Source: an uncultured Bacilli bacterium
GTDB taxonomy: Bacteria > Bacillota_I > Bacilli_A > RF39 > UBA660
Reading direction: 5' to 3'
Assembly (NCBI GenBank): GCA_944329425.1
Contig: CALVIG010000005.1
Location: 1 to 64,000 of the forward strand
DNA: 64,000 nucleotides
Part shown: positions 1 through 8,648 of the stretch, piece by piece
Numbering within the stretch: the first letter of the stretch is position 1
How the letters are laid out: the number at the start of each line of letters is the position of its first letter
Position numbers and translations under genes: made by a program
Notes under the pieces: model-generated
What the model was told of the DNA's origin: nothing
The model's input: only the letters and a program-made list of their open reading frames with translations
Databases searched by the model: none

Positions 1-36
1 AAACCCCAATTGAGTATAGAACTCAACTAGGGTTTA
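1..36. other. Inverted repeat at the window edge
   Basis: AAACCC and TTGAGT at the left pair with ACTCAA and GGGTTT at the right around a short ATAGA loop. No long T run follows on the plus strand. On the minus strand the window ends before a T run could be seen, so it may be the terminator of a gene outside the window. Confidence 0.35.
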
Positions 37-102
37 AATAAATCTTTTTAAGTGTCTACTTTTTATTGACAACTTCATTCATAAAAATATCTTTTTTTTA
101 TT

Positions 103-124
103 AAAAAAAGACTAGCATTAGTCT
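103..124 (-). terminator. Rho-independent terminator of the dnaD-like gene
   Basis: On the minus strand a 6-bp stem (AGACTA/TAGTCT, loop ATGC) is followed directly by seven T. It overlaps the stop codon of the dnaD-like gene. Confidence 0.7.
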
Positions 125-774
125 TCGTTTAACCAATCATACTCATAGTATGGTTGCTCATTTTCATCATTGTTATTACGTTCAGCTTTTTTTACGTCAT
201 TTGGTACTTTTATTCCCTTTTTATTCCATTCATATAGTATTTTATCCACGTATCTTAAGTTATTTACGCCATTAAAAACGGTTTCTTTTAAAGCACACAT
301 AATAAGTTCCTTATCTATTTTTGATTCTAGCCATCCGTTTATTATCTCATATTCCATTGGTGATAAAGTACGTCCAAATTCTTTTTCAAAAACATCATAT
401 AAGTCTTTATCATTTGTACTTACGTTATCTTCATCCAATATCTTTGAGGATAAAATATCATAAAACGCACTTATGTTTACTCTTTCTTCAAGAATACCCG
501 AATCATTTTTCTTCATTTCGATGGCTAAAACTTTATTATCTTTTAACAAAGAAATAGAATCTACTAGTTCCTGTTCAGTAAAATTTAAATCATTTAAAAT
601 TTTTTTATAATCAAATATTTCTTTGTTTGGGTGGTTTAATAAGTAAATCAATAACATAAAAGAATTAATGTCAAGCTTCATTTGTTTTGCACATTTTAAT
701 ACGCATTTATCCACAACATAATGATTATCATTATTTATTAATTCTAATACTTTTTTTCTAAACACGTAAAACAC
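118..774 (-). CDS. DnaD-like replication initiation / primosome protein
   Basis: 218-residue protein with the DnaD layout: an N-terminal winged-helix-like half (about residues 15-95) and a C-terminal DnaD/DnaB2-type half (about 128-190) with the typical stretch FEKEFGRTLSPMEYEII and a YVDKILYEW motif. The family helps load the replicative helicase at oriC and at restart sites in Firmicutes. The acidic, Asn/Glu-rich tail ending in YEYDWLNED also fits DnaD. It lies 14 bp downstream of cca and probably shares its transcript. DnaD versus a phage-type DnaD-domain protein cannot be settled by eye, but the chromosomal context favours the former. Confidence 0.8.
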   Translation of the reverse strand: MFYVFRKKVLELINNDNHYVVDKCVLKCAKQMKLDINSFMLLIYLLNHPNKEIFDYKKILNDLNFTEQELVDSISLLKDNKVLAIEMKKNDSGILEERVNISAFYDILSSKILDEDNVSTNDKDLYDVFEKEFGRTLSPMEYEIINGWLESKIDKELIMCALKETVFNGVNNLRYVDKILYEWNKKGIKVPNDVKKAERNNNDENEQPYYEYDWLNED

Positions 775-788
775 CTTCTTTAATGAGA

Positions 789-1892
789 TTATAGCATATT
801 ATTTTCATACGTATCAATCAAATATTTTTTTATTTCTAATTCGTCGTTATTAATTTCATTGTTTATGATTTTTTCTTCCAGATCATTAATAATTAATTTA
901 ACCTTTGACTTATCTTTTAAATTTAAGTAATTAATTATATCTATAGTTTTAAGCGCAATGTCTGATTTGTTTTTTATGGGAAGCTTATCATACCTATCAT
1001 ATATTTCAACAGCATTAATACCAAGGATTTGGGCCGCTATATAGCAGACATAATTACCTTTTTTATATAATTCCATATTACTTATGTTTTTGTCCTTTAA
1101 AATGTCTAAAATTGCCTTCATATACTGCTTTTCGTTATTCGTAAATTGATACTTATCACATGGTTCAACTTGAACCCAAATACCAAGCGGATCACTAGTA
1201 TTAATTATGTTTCTATCTAAATTTATACCTAAATATTTATCGATTTTAAAACATTTAATTAAACTTATACCATAAGATGCGTTGGGAGAAGAAAATATTT
1301 TATTTAGTTCTTGTTTTTTTCTAAAAAATGATAAATTACTCAATAATTGTTTATTATTATCAATTGATTTTTTAAGATTCTCACTAATATTAAATTTCAG
1401 TTCCGTTGCAAACCTTATTGCTCTTAATATTCTAAGTGAATCCTCTTTAAGTTTTAAATCAGCGTTTCCAACCGTTTTTATAACTTTATGTTTTAAGTCA
1501 ACCATGGAGCCTAATAAATCTATAATGTTTTGTTTACTATCCATGCACAATGTATTTATCGTAAAATCCCTTCTTTTTAAGTCTATTACTAAGCTGTCAG
1601 TATACATTATTTTTGATGGTAACCTTCCGTTTTTATACTCTAGATCCATCCTATACGTGGTTATTTCAAAATTAACCTTCTTATAAGTTAAATGTACCGA
1701 GCCATAACCTTCGAAAGGTAACTTTACATCCTTAAAAATTTCTTTAACGTCCATAGGAGTAGCATTAGTACATATATCAACGTCATTGCTTTTTCTGTTA
1801 AGTAAAAAATCCCTTACAAAACCACCTACTAAATAAGCTTCATAACCATGTTCTTCAAATATTTTTAAAAGTTCTAACGCTTTTTCTAACAC
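789..1892 (-). CDS. cca: CCA tRNA nucleotidyltransferase
   Basis: Class II nucleotidyltransferase that adds or repairs the 3'-CCA end of tRNAs. The head domain is clear: VGGFVRDFLL, then the metal-binding DVDI of SNDVDICTNA, followed by RRDFTIN and the helical R-x-x-RA segment DSLRILRAIRFATEL. The length of about 367 residues is usual for bacterial enzymes. I place the start at the GTG at 1892, because an upstream in-frame GTG at 1901 lies inside the likely ribosome binding site TAGGTGAT. No HD phosphatase domain is evident. Confidence 0.9.
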   Translation of the reverse strand: MLEKALELLKIFEEHGYEAYLVGGFVRDFLLNRKSNDVDICTNATPMDVKEIFKDVKLPFEGYGSVHLTYKKVNFEITTYRMDLEYKNGRLPSKIMYTDSLVIDLKRRDFTINTLCMDSKQNIIDLLGSMVDLKHKVIKTVGNADLKLKEDSLRILRAIRFATELKFNISENLKKSIDNNKQLLSNLSFFRKKQELNKIFSSPNASYGISLIKCFKIDKYLGINLDRNIINTSDPLGIWVQVEPCDKYQFTNNEKQYMKAILDILKDKNISNMELYKKGNYVCYIAAQILGINAVEIYDRYDKLPIKNKSDIALKTIDIINYLNLKDKSKVKLIINDLEEKIINNEINNDELEIKKYLIDTYENNML

Positions 1893-1927
1893 TATGATCA
1901 CCTACTACATTATATCATTTTTCAAAA

Positions 1928-1953
1928 GAAAAAAACCATTTTCATGGTTTTTC
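1928..1953 (-). terminator. Terminator of the HU gene
   Basis: The stem AAAACCAT/ATGGTTTT with a GAAA loop is followed by a T run on the minus strand. It lies just after the HU stop codon and shortly before cca. Confidence 0.8.
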
Positions 1954-1954
1954 T

Positions 1955-2230
1955 TTATTTGTTTACAGCGTCTTTTAACTTAGAACCAGCTTTAAATGTA
2001 ACTGCAGTTCTAGCAGCGATTTTAACTGTTTCTCCAGTTCTTGGATTACGTCCTTCTCTAGCTTCTCTTTTAGATGTAGCAAAAGTTCCGAATCCAACTA
2101 GTGAAACCTTTTCACCTTTCTTTAAAGCTTCAGTAACGCTTTCCATAGTTGCATCTAAAGCACGTGCAGCATCAGCTTTTGTTAAACCTGCTTTTTCAGC
2201 GATCATTTCTACTAATTGTTGTTTTGACAT
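1955..2230 (-). CDS. hup: HU family DNA-binding protein
   Basis: 91-residue histone-like protein that bends and compacts DNA. It matches HU throughout: MSKQQLVEMIAEKAGLTK at the N-terminus, the GFGTF turn, the beta-arm GRNPRTGE and the C-terminal FKAGSKLKDAVN. The ribosome binding site GGAGG is 8 bases from the ATG. It has its own terminator and lies alone between cca and the sortase gene. Its GC content is visibly higher than its surroundings, as expected of a highly expressed gene. Confidence 0.97.
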   Translation of the reverse strand: MSKQQLVEMIAEKAGLTKADAARALDATMESVTEALKKGEKVSLVGFGTFATSKREAREGRNPRTGETVKIAARTAVTFKAGSKLKDAVNK

Positions 2231-2356
2231 AATAAACCTCCATATTTATGTTCAATTATAAGCTACCTTGCTTACAATATAAGTGTACTATTTTTAACGT
2301 GATATTGCAAGTATTTTTATAATAAATTTATCATTTTTTTCTTATTTTTCAACGAA

Positions 2357-2869
2357 TTAATTACTACTTAAGCTAAGTTCCACAACAAGACGTTTATTTT
2401 TATCACCTTTTACACATGTAACCAGTAATAGTTTTTTAGAATCATACTCATTTTTTAATATATAAGTTGCGTTTTTAGATACTTCATACACATCATTAAC
2501 ATAATAATAATACTTTTTACCATTAATTATTAAATATGCTATATCGTTAATATTTAACTCATCTAACCTGTTAAAATACGTACCAAAACCAACACCAGAA
2601 TGACCAAATATTATGATTTTATTATCAGGATTAAAATAATTATAATATACTAAGTTATTATTTAAATTACCAAAGTCTTCATCTGCTTTTATAACTTCTA
2701 ACTTTAAATTTATCTTAGGTATTTCTAGTATTTTTTCATTATAGGCATGACCATTATTAACTTCGTAAGTTGCTAACGTGTTCGTTGTTTCAAAAGAAAA
2801 GTTAATTAAGTAAATTGAAGCTGAAAAATAAATAATAATGATAATAAAACTAAATAGTCTTTTTTTCAT
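2357..2869 (-). CDS. Sortase
   Basis: 170-residue membrane-anchored transpeptidase with one N-terminal signal/anchor helix (residues 5-25). All three catalytic residues are visible: His90 in FGHSGVGFG, Cys152 in LLLVTCVKGD and Arg160 in KNKRLVV. Sortases cleave LPxTG-type signals and attach surface proteins to peptidoglycan or to each other. Its 5' end overlaps the 3' end of the LPNTG adhesin gene by 20 bp, so this is very probably the dedicated enzyme for that protein. The subclass cannot be fixed by eye; the small size suggests class D or E. Confidence 0.88.
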   Translation of the reverse strand: MKKRLFSFIIIIIYFSASIYLINFSFETTNTLATYEVNNGHAYNEKILEIPKINLKLEVIKADEDFGNLNNNLVYYNYFNPDNKIIIFGHSGVGFGTYFNRLDELNINDIAYLIINGKKYYYYVNDVYEVSKNATYILKNEYDSKKLLLVTCVKGDKNKRLVVELSLSSN

Positions 2870-4298
2870 AAAAATAGCTGATTAATGCCAGTGATATGAT
2901 GATTATTAATAATGAAGGATTAAAATGCTTTCCGGTGTTAGGTAGTTCTTCAATCGGTGGCTTTTCTATAACATAATTAGTAATCGTAATGCTTTGGTTT
3001 TCACCTTCTTTAACAACTTCTATAAACTTATCAGATGCAACCGTTATACCGTCTTTTTTAGTTATCTGCTTTAACACGTATTTACCATACGGAAGGTTAA
3101 GTTCTATTACCCCATCTTTATTAGTTACGTAAGTATCAATAAACGTTCCATTTTCATAATATAATCCGAACTCGATACCTTCCTCAGGTGTTATAACACC
3201 ATTATCATTTAAAACCTTAGTTACGATAATCTTGTTTTTTATTATCTTTTCATAAGAGTTAATAACCGCTTCCATCCTACTTGTTGCAACGTATGTTTCA
3301 TACCTTGTTATATCGATGTTATAACCTGAGCTTGAGTTAGTTTCTTTAATAACGTATGTTCCTTTTTTTAAATTATCAAAAATTGCAATACCACGTTCAT
3401 CGGTTTCTTTAACGGATAATACGTTTCCCTCTTTATCATACAAAGTGTATGATGCTCCTTTTAACGAAGCGTATGGTGATAAAGAAGTATTGCTTTTATT
3501 ATCATAATCCTTTTTATTAACTATTATTTTAGCGTACTTTCCATTAATTACGTAATCTTTAGAATACTCATAAGCTGATTCAAAGCTTCCGATTGTTTGG
3601 TAGCCATTTTTATAATAAAATATTGGATACTTACCATTACTCTTTCTTTTTAAGGTAAAATTGTTTACTTTATTATCAATGCTCACATTTATTTTATTTC
3701 CATCAATACTAGCGCTACCACTAGTAACTTCATACCCACTTAAAACGTTATTCATATCTTCTAAAACAACCTCATCGCCAACGATGTACGCATCTTTAAA
3801 CTCAAATTTTGGTGCCGTTTCATAAGCATTAACGAGCCTTAATATTTCATTTTTATACGAATCAACGTTAATTATGTTACCGCCTTCTTTTTGATCAGTC
3901 CACCACACGTCATCTACTCCCATTAATCTCCATATAAGTTCTTGGGCAGCCATATAATATTCTTTAGAATCGTGCCCCTTATAGCCATATCCATAATACC
4001 CTATTAAACTAAGTTTTTTAACATCAACACCTTTAAGATTGGTTTCATTAATATCATAAGTAGAATTATACATAGAACCCTTATCTGCTACAACACCGGG
4101 TTCTATACAGTAAGCAACCTTACCATTGGCGGTTATCATGGCAAGGTTTGTTATATGATCTTGCCCATCCCTATATTGATGTGCAAAAACACCCCTGTCT
4201 AAATTCCAATCTATGTATGAATCCATTGATGCAGAATGTACTTTTAAAAATGGTGATAATAAAAATAATAACGTAAATATTAACAATTTCTTTTTCAT
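2850..4298 (-). CDS. LPNTG-anchored surface adhesin with thioester domain and CnaB/SpaA-like repeats
   Basis: 482-residue surface protein. After a signal peptide (about 1-24) comes a thioester domain with the diagnostic pair Cys64 (AYCIEPG) and Gln119 (AAQELIW), which in this family form an internal thioester able to bond covalently to host surfaces. The middle and C-terminal parts hold two SpaA/CnaB-like beta-sandwiches (around 265-335 and 355-435; GASYTLYDKEGNV, GTYVIKET, EFGLYYENG, GKYVLKQ). The end is a classical sorting signal: LPNTG, a hydrophobic helix and KK. The downstream sortase overlaps it. Intramolecular isopeptide bonds are likely but not shown. Function as an adhesin is inferred from the family. 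Confidence 0.87.
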   Translation of the reverse strand: MKKKLLIFTLLFLLSPFLKVHSASMDSYIDWNLDRGVFAHQYRDGQDHITNLAMITANGKVAYCIEPGVVADKGSMYNSTYDINETNLKGVDVKKLSLIGYYGYGYKGHDSKEYYMAAQELIWRLMGVDDVWWTDQKEGGNIINVDSYKNEILRLVNAYETAPKFEFKDAYIVGDEVVLEDMNNVLSGYEVTSGSASIDGNKINVSIDNKVNNFTLKRKSNGKYPIFYYKNGYQTIGSFESAYEYSKDYVINGKYAKIIVNKKDYDNKSNTSLSPYASLKGASYTLYDKEGNVLSVKETDERGIAIFDNLKKGTYVIKETNSSSGYNIDITRYETYVATSRMEAVINSYEKIIKNKIIVTKVLNDNGVITPEEGIEFGLYYENGTFIDTYVTNKDGVIELNLPYGKYVLKQITKKDGITVASDKFIEVVKEGENQSITITNYVIEKPPIEELPNTGKHFNPSLLIIIISLALISYFYEKKTI

Positions 4299-4377
4299 GT
4301 TTTTCTCCTTTCACTATAATTATTAGATATAAAAAGAGAAACCACTTTGTAGAATATTATATAGTTTTGACGAAAAT

Positions 4378-4408
4378 AAAAAAATCATAGATACTTCTAT
4401 GATTTTTT
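4378..4408 (-). terminator. Terminator after the GtrA gene
   Basis: The stem AATCATAGA/TCTATGATT is followed by TTTTTT on the minus strand and overlaps the end of the GtrA gene. It separates the polysaccharide locus from the adhesin/sortase pair. Confidence 0.75.
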
Positions 4409-4834
4409 AAACACTAAAAACTTACTTATTATATAATTTAGGACTATTTGCATAACCTGACAAATCAAAGTAAAGATAATAACCCAAAGATCAGAGTTGA
4501 GTTTTAGAAACGTTACAAAAAACCACATTATAAACATCTGAATAAGTTGGGTAAATACTCTTCCTTTAAAGAAATCAAATACCTCTCTTAATTGCTTTTT
4601 ACCTTTTGCCTTGCTTTTAAACACGAATGCTTTATTTGCAAAGTACGCAAATAAAACCGCTAAAATCCATGATATTACTTCTGATATTTGCAATTCTACT
4701 CCGTTAGTTTGGTCAAGCACGGTAAATAAAAGTAGTAATTTAGAGCCTATCGCGACAACAGTTGTTAATCCACCAACAACTAAATAATTTATTATTTCTT
4801 CATATTTTTTATATAGATCTATTATTTTTTTCAT
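4397..4834 (-). CDS. GtrA family membrane protein
   Basis: 145-residue protein with four predicted membrane helices and the GtrA signatures INYLVVGGLTT near the N-terminus, FAYFANKAFVFKSK in the middle and a closing NYIISKFLVFKK. GtrA proteins are thought to flip or position polyprenyl-linked sugars for cell-envelope glycosylation. It sits between the GH25 gene and the adhesin gene with no GtrB partner nearby. A paralog lies in the mobile element at 28607-29038 with a complete cassette. Confidence 0.85.
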   Translation of the reverse strand: MKKIIDLYKKYEEIINYLVVGGLTTVVAIGSKLLLLFTVLDQTNGVELQISEVISWILAVLFAYFANKAFVFKSKAKGKKQLREVFDFFKGRVFTQLIQMFIMWFFVTFLKLNSDLWVIIFTLICQVMQIVLNYIISKFLVFKKS

Positions 4835-4851
4835 AACTCCTCCTCTATCTT

Positions 4852-6435
4852 TTAATATAAATAATTCATATCAACATAGCCTCTAATACCACCTAGTGTA
4901 GCTTCAGAAGTATATTGCCATAATGAATAATTACCTTTATAACCACACTCACTAGCATAATGTGCTATCCAATCTGTCTCTTTTCTAGCATAATCTCCAA
5001 ATCTGTTATTAACAAAGTTTAAATTTGCATAAATCTTAACTTTATATTTACTGCCAACATAAGAGCTTACAGTATTTATATAAGTACTAGCTATGTTATC
5101 ATAATCTGTTTTTGATAATGTATTTGAAGTATTATCAGCACTTAAATACCAATCCTCTAAATCATAATAAATACCTAATGTTGGATTTAAATTATATTTT
5201 TTAATTATACTATTAGTAAAATTGGCTTCTATACTAGCGCCATTAGTTGTATTTGCATAACTAAAAATATATATACCATATGGAATACCTAATCTTTTTA
5301 CTTCATCTATATATTCAGCAAATCTTTCATCCTCTGTATTCCAATAACCAATTCTTAATATCACACCATAAATTCCACTATTATATACTTTATCCCAATC
5401 TATTGAACCTTGGTGATAACTTACATCTACTACTTTTGTTTTTTCTTCAGTTTTAACAAACTTAAATTTCTGAGCCTTAGATTCATTTTTTTCATACATC
5501 CAAATATTAGCACCATTAGTAGCAGAACCATTTGCAACATCCAAATATAATCCATTACAATTTGAAATTATATAGAAGTACCCATTACCAGCATCTTTTA
5601 TTACCCATTGCTGTGCTAAAGAATTATTACTATCATAAATTTGAACATTAGTTCCATTTGAACTAAATCCATTATATAAATCTAAAACCATATTATTATC
5701 TAAAGCGCTAACTATTCGGTAAAAACCATTTGAAATAACTTTAGAAGAAATACCTTGAGCAGTTTTTACAAAATTAAACTTTTGAGCTTTTGTCCCATTT
5801 CCTTGAAATGTTCCAATATTATTCCCATTTACCAGCGAAGCTAAATATAAATCCAAATAGTAACCATTCTGATTAATAATATAATAATTATTATCATACG
5901 TTTTTTTTATAATCCAATTTTGATTACTTTTTTCATTACAACGCGCAATTTGTACATTAGTACCATTACTCTCCACTTCTAAACAATAATTTTCATCTTT
6001 ATTACTAATTATTTTATAATATCCATTGTTTTGATATTTTATATACCATTTTTGGGCTAATGATGAATTAATATCATAAATTTGAATATTTGTGTTTTCA
6101 GCAATTATCCCGTTTTCAATATCTAAAACCTTATTATTATTCAGTGAAGACCCGATGAAATAATAACCACCATTAATGGTTTTGTTGCCAACTTCTTCAA
6201 TTTCATTAAACTTAAATTTTTGAGCTTTTGTTCCATTAGACTCATATAATTGAATCTTCGTTCCGTTAGCAGTTGATGCGTTATCAACGTCTAAACTTAA
6301 ATTATTACATAAAGAAATTATGCTATAGTATCCATCACCCATATCTTTTATTATCCACTTTTGAGCATCTGATTTATTATAACTAAAAATTTGTAAGTTA
6401 GTTCCATTTGTTTTATCGGCATTGTATACATCCAT
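4852..6435 (-). CDS. Ricin-type lectin repeats plus GH25 lysozyme domain, 5' end missing
   Basis: From the first ATG the protein has 527 residues. Repeated ricin-B-like units (about residues 1-330) each carry NGTxxQ(I/L)(Y/F) and AQKW or AQKF motifs. A GH25 muramidase domain (about 335-527) has VVDVSYHQG with the catalytic Asp and the DLED box in LGIYYDLEDW. GH25 enzymes cut peptidoglycan between MurNAc and GlcNAc. The lectin frame stays open upstream of this ATG for another 390 bases with no ATG, GTG or TTG, and no ribosome binding site precedes 6435. There is no signal peptide. The gene therefore appears beheaded and may be non-functional. Confidence 0.75.
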   Translation of the reverse strand: MDVYNADKTNGTNLQIFSYNKSDAQKWIIKDMGDGYYSIISLCNNLSLDVDNASTANGTKIQLYESNGTKAQKFKFNEIEEVGNKTINGGYYFIGSSLNNNKVLDIENGIIAENTNIQIYDINSSLAQKWYIKYQNNGYYKIISNKDENYCLEVESNGTNVQIARCNEKSNQNWIIKKTYDNNYYIINQNGYYLDLYLASLVNGNNIGTFQGNGTKAQKFNFVKTAQGISSKVISNGFYRIVSALDNNMVLDLYNGFSSNGTNVQIYDSNNSLAQQWVIKDAGNGYFYIISNCNGLYLDVANGSATNGANIWMYEKNESKAQKFKFVKTEEKTKVVDVSYHQGSIDWDKVYNSGIYGVILRIGYWNTEDERFAEYIDEVKRLGIPYGIYIFSYANTTNGASIEANFTNSIIKKYNLNPTLGIYYDLEDWYLSADNTSNTLSKTDYDNIASTYINTVSSYVGSKYKVKIYANLNFVNNRFGDYARKETDWIAHYASECGYKGNYSLWQYTSEATLGGIRGYVDMNYLY

Positions 6436-6832
6436 AGAATAATCAATATCTAAATAAGTTTTTATAGAATAAGTTCCATCGCCTAGATAATTTATAAACC
6501 ATTTTTGAGCATCAGTTAAGTTCGTATCATATAGTTGTATACCATTATAATTACTTATTATCCCATTTTTTATATCTAGAGATTTATTTTCGTCAAGTGC
6601 CGATGATATAGAGTAAATGCCATCTTCTAGAGTCTTTTTGCCTATTGATATTTGATCAAATTTGAATTTTTGGGCTAACGAGCCATTACAAGCATATAAT
6701 TGAACATTTGACCCATTAGATGCTATGCCATTTGAAATATCAATACAAAATCTGTTATCAGTCGAAAAAATAGTAAAATAACCATTCCCTACATCTTTTA
6801 TTATCCATTTTTGAGCATTGGAATTATTTAAT
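6436..6832 (-). pseudogene. Upstream continuation of the ricin-repeat frame without a start codon
   Basis: The frame of the lectin/GH25 protein continues through this stretch. It encodes further lectin repeats (NAQKWIIKDVGNGYF, SNGSNVQLYACNGSLAQKF, DAQKWFINYLGDGTYS) until it meets an in-frame stop that lies inside the 3' end of the GT2 gene. No start codon or signal peptide is present. I read this as the remains of a longer lectin/lysozyme gene whose 5' part was lost by recombination next to the glycosyltransferase gene. Confidence 0.75.
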
Positions 6833-7918
6833 TCCTTTTATTTTATTTCTTAATTTCCACCATCTTGAATTCTTTATTGCGTCGTTTTCAGTTTTATATT
6901 TTTCTAATTGTTCTTGCGATGCATTTAGTTTTTCTTTAAGTTTATTTATATCTCTCTGATATTTTTCTATATTTTTTTCTTTTGATTTTTCAGTTGCTAA
7001 AACATCAAGAAACCATATATTTCTATTAACAATATCTTTCATACATTCAGCATATATTTTCTTATCAGCTTTGCTCTTCATAAATTCATTTATTTCTTCT
7101 ATTTTGTCATTTTTTACATATGTTACTATAATATTATATATTACATCCTTTCTTTGCAAATAAAAGGCACTATTTGGTAATTTAAAATATTTATCTGCTT
7201 CATCATAAAAGTTTAATAATTTTCTTCCATATTTTAAAATAAATTTTTCTTTATTTGTATTATCATCACCCCACCACATACCTTGACTATGCCTTCTATA
7301 TACAGACATTACTTCATTAAACATCTTTATTTTTCCATCTTGTGCATGTAGTAAATGTATATAATAATCACCAGGAACTATATCATTTGGAAATATTTCT
7401 TCTAAATTTATTTTATTAAATTTCCACCTGTACACTACACTATTTGCAACAATATAATTTTGTTTAACTAAATCTTTCATTGTTGTAATTTCTTCTATGT
7501 TTTGAGGAATTATTCTATCTTCTTTTTCTCCATTTTGATAAAATAATCTTGATTTATGAAAACATATATTAAAGTCATTATTATTATCTAAAAAATCTAC
7601 TTGTTTTTGTAATTTATTTTCATCCGTCCAAAAATCATCACCATCACATAAAGCTACATACTCTGAATCTTTTATTAAGGATAATGTATGAACAAAATTC
7701 TTCATAGCCCCTAAATTAATTTCATTATTTATAATTTCAATTTTGCTCGGATATTTTTTCTGATATTCTTTTAATATTTCATACGTTCTATCGGTTGAAT
7801 TATCATTGCTAACAACTATTTTAAAGTCAAAATTAGTCTTTTGAATAAGCATGCTATCTAGAGTTTGTCCAATATATTTTTCTTGATTATACGTAGTAGT
7901 AACTATAGTAAGTTTCAT
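6824..7918 (-). CDS. Family 2 glycosyltransferase
   Basis: 364-residue GT-A glycosyltransferase. The N-terminus LTIVTTTYNQEKYIGQTLDSM, the VSNDNSTDRT nucleotide-binding segment and the DXD-type ALCDGDDFW (about residues 90-98) identify GT2. A predicted coiled coil (about 305-350) precedes the C-terminal SRWWKLRNKIK tail common in surface-polysaccharide transferases. It starts 12 bp after the acyltransferase gene, so it belongs to the dTDP-sugar operon. Its last bases overlap the truncated lectin/GH25 frame. The transferred sugar cannot be told. Confidence 0.88.
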   Translation of the reverse strand: MKLTIVTTTYNQEKYIGQTLDSMLIQKTNFDFKIVVSNDNSTDRTYEILKEYQKKYPSKIEIINNEINLGAMKNFVHTLSLIKDSEYVALCDGDDFWTDENKLQKQVDFLDNNNDFNICFHKSRLFYQNGEKEDRIIPQNIEEITTMKDLVKQNYIVANSVVYRWKFNKINLEEIFPNDIVPGDYYIHLLHAQDGKIKMFNEVMSVYRRHSQGMWWGDDNTNKEKFILKYGRKLLNFYDEADKYFKLPNSAFYLQRKDVIYNIIVTYVKNDKIEEINEFMKSKADKKIYAECMKDIVNRNIWFLDVLATEKSKEKNIEKYQRDINKLKEKLNASQEQLEKYKTENDAIKNSRWWKLRNKIKGIK

Positions 7919-7929
7919 AATTTTTCTCC

Positions 7930-8478
7930 TTATTTTATTTTTTTGCTTAATTCCTCTATATTTCTTTTTCTATTTTTTATTTTTTTGCAAGGTATTCCAG
8001 CATAAATTCCCCATTCTTCTAATCCTTTATTTACAAACGACATTGCACCTACACATGTTCCTTCTTTTATAGAAACATCAGGCATAACTATTGTATTAGC
8101 ACCCAATTGTACATATTTTTCTAAAATTACTTTACCTCTTGTTAAATTTGTATATTCTTTTGGTACCATTGGACTAATCATATATTCTCCAGAAAAATCA
8201 TCTACTGCACTATATATTATACACCTTGCAGAACAGCCACAAAAATCTGAAATTTTAATTCCTTCTTTTCCATATAAAGCTGTATATGCAGCAATATGAA
8301 CATAGTTTCCAATCTCAATGTTTCCTGACAATATACAAAAATCATCTATTCTTACATTATTACCTATCTTTACTTTTTCAGGTAAATATATACTTGCTTT
8401 TTTACTTATATAAACATTTTCTCCGAGTTTACTTATACCTATTTTTTTTAATTCTTCCCTAGTATAAAAATTATCCAT
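7930..8478 (-). CDS. Left-handed beta-helix acyltransferase, probably acting on the dTDP-amino sugar
   Basis: About 182 residues from the chosen start, with hexapeptide repeats (KIGNNVRIDDF, EIGNYVHIAAY, LGANTIVMPDVSIKEG) and the closing GIPCKKIKNR of sugar O/N-acetyltransferases. The N-terminus MDNFYTREELKKIGISKLG is typical of a group linked to dTDP-4-amino-4,6-dideoxyglucose. With the aminotransferase two genes upstream, N-acylation of dTDP-Qui4N (VioB-like) is the likely step, but O-acetylation of a glycan is possible. The frame is open upstream to an ATG at 8610; those 44 residues look non-conserved, so I start at 8478. Confidence 0.75.
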   Translation of the reverse strand: MDNFYTREELKKIGISKLGENVYISKKASIYLPEKVKIGNNVRIDDFCILSGNIEIGNYVHIAAYTALYGKEGIKISDFCGCSARCIIYSAVDDFSGEYMISPMVPKEYTNLTRGKVILEKYVQLGANTIVMPDVSIKEGTCVGAMSFVNKGLEEWGIYAGIPCKKIKNRKRNIEELSKKIK

Positions 8479-8648
8479 TTTTTCACCATTCTTCCTTATC
8501 TTACTTTCTAATTTATTAATAACTTTAACTATCGTTATTCCTGAGCAGATATTAAGGCAAACATATATCATTGATATTTTAAATGAATTTGAAAAATTTT
8601 TAATAATCACATTAATATTAATTAATAACTAGATATAAATTTTAAATA

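Noticed and set aside
4852-6832. CRISPR or DNA repeat array
   Set aside because: The repetition is at protein level (ricin-type AQKW units in one frame) without identical spaced DNA repeats.
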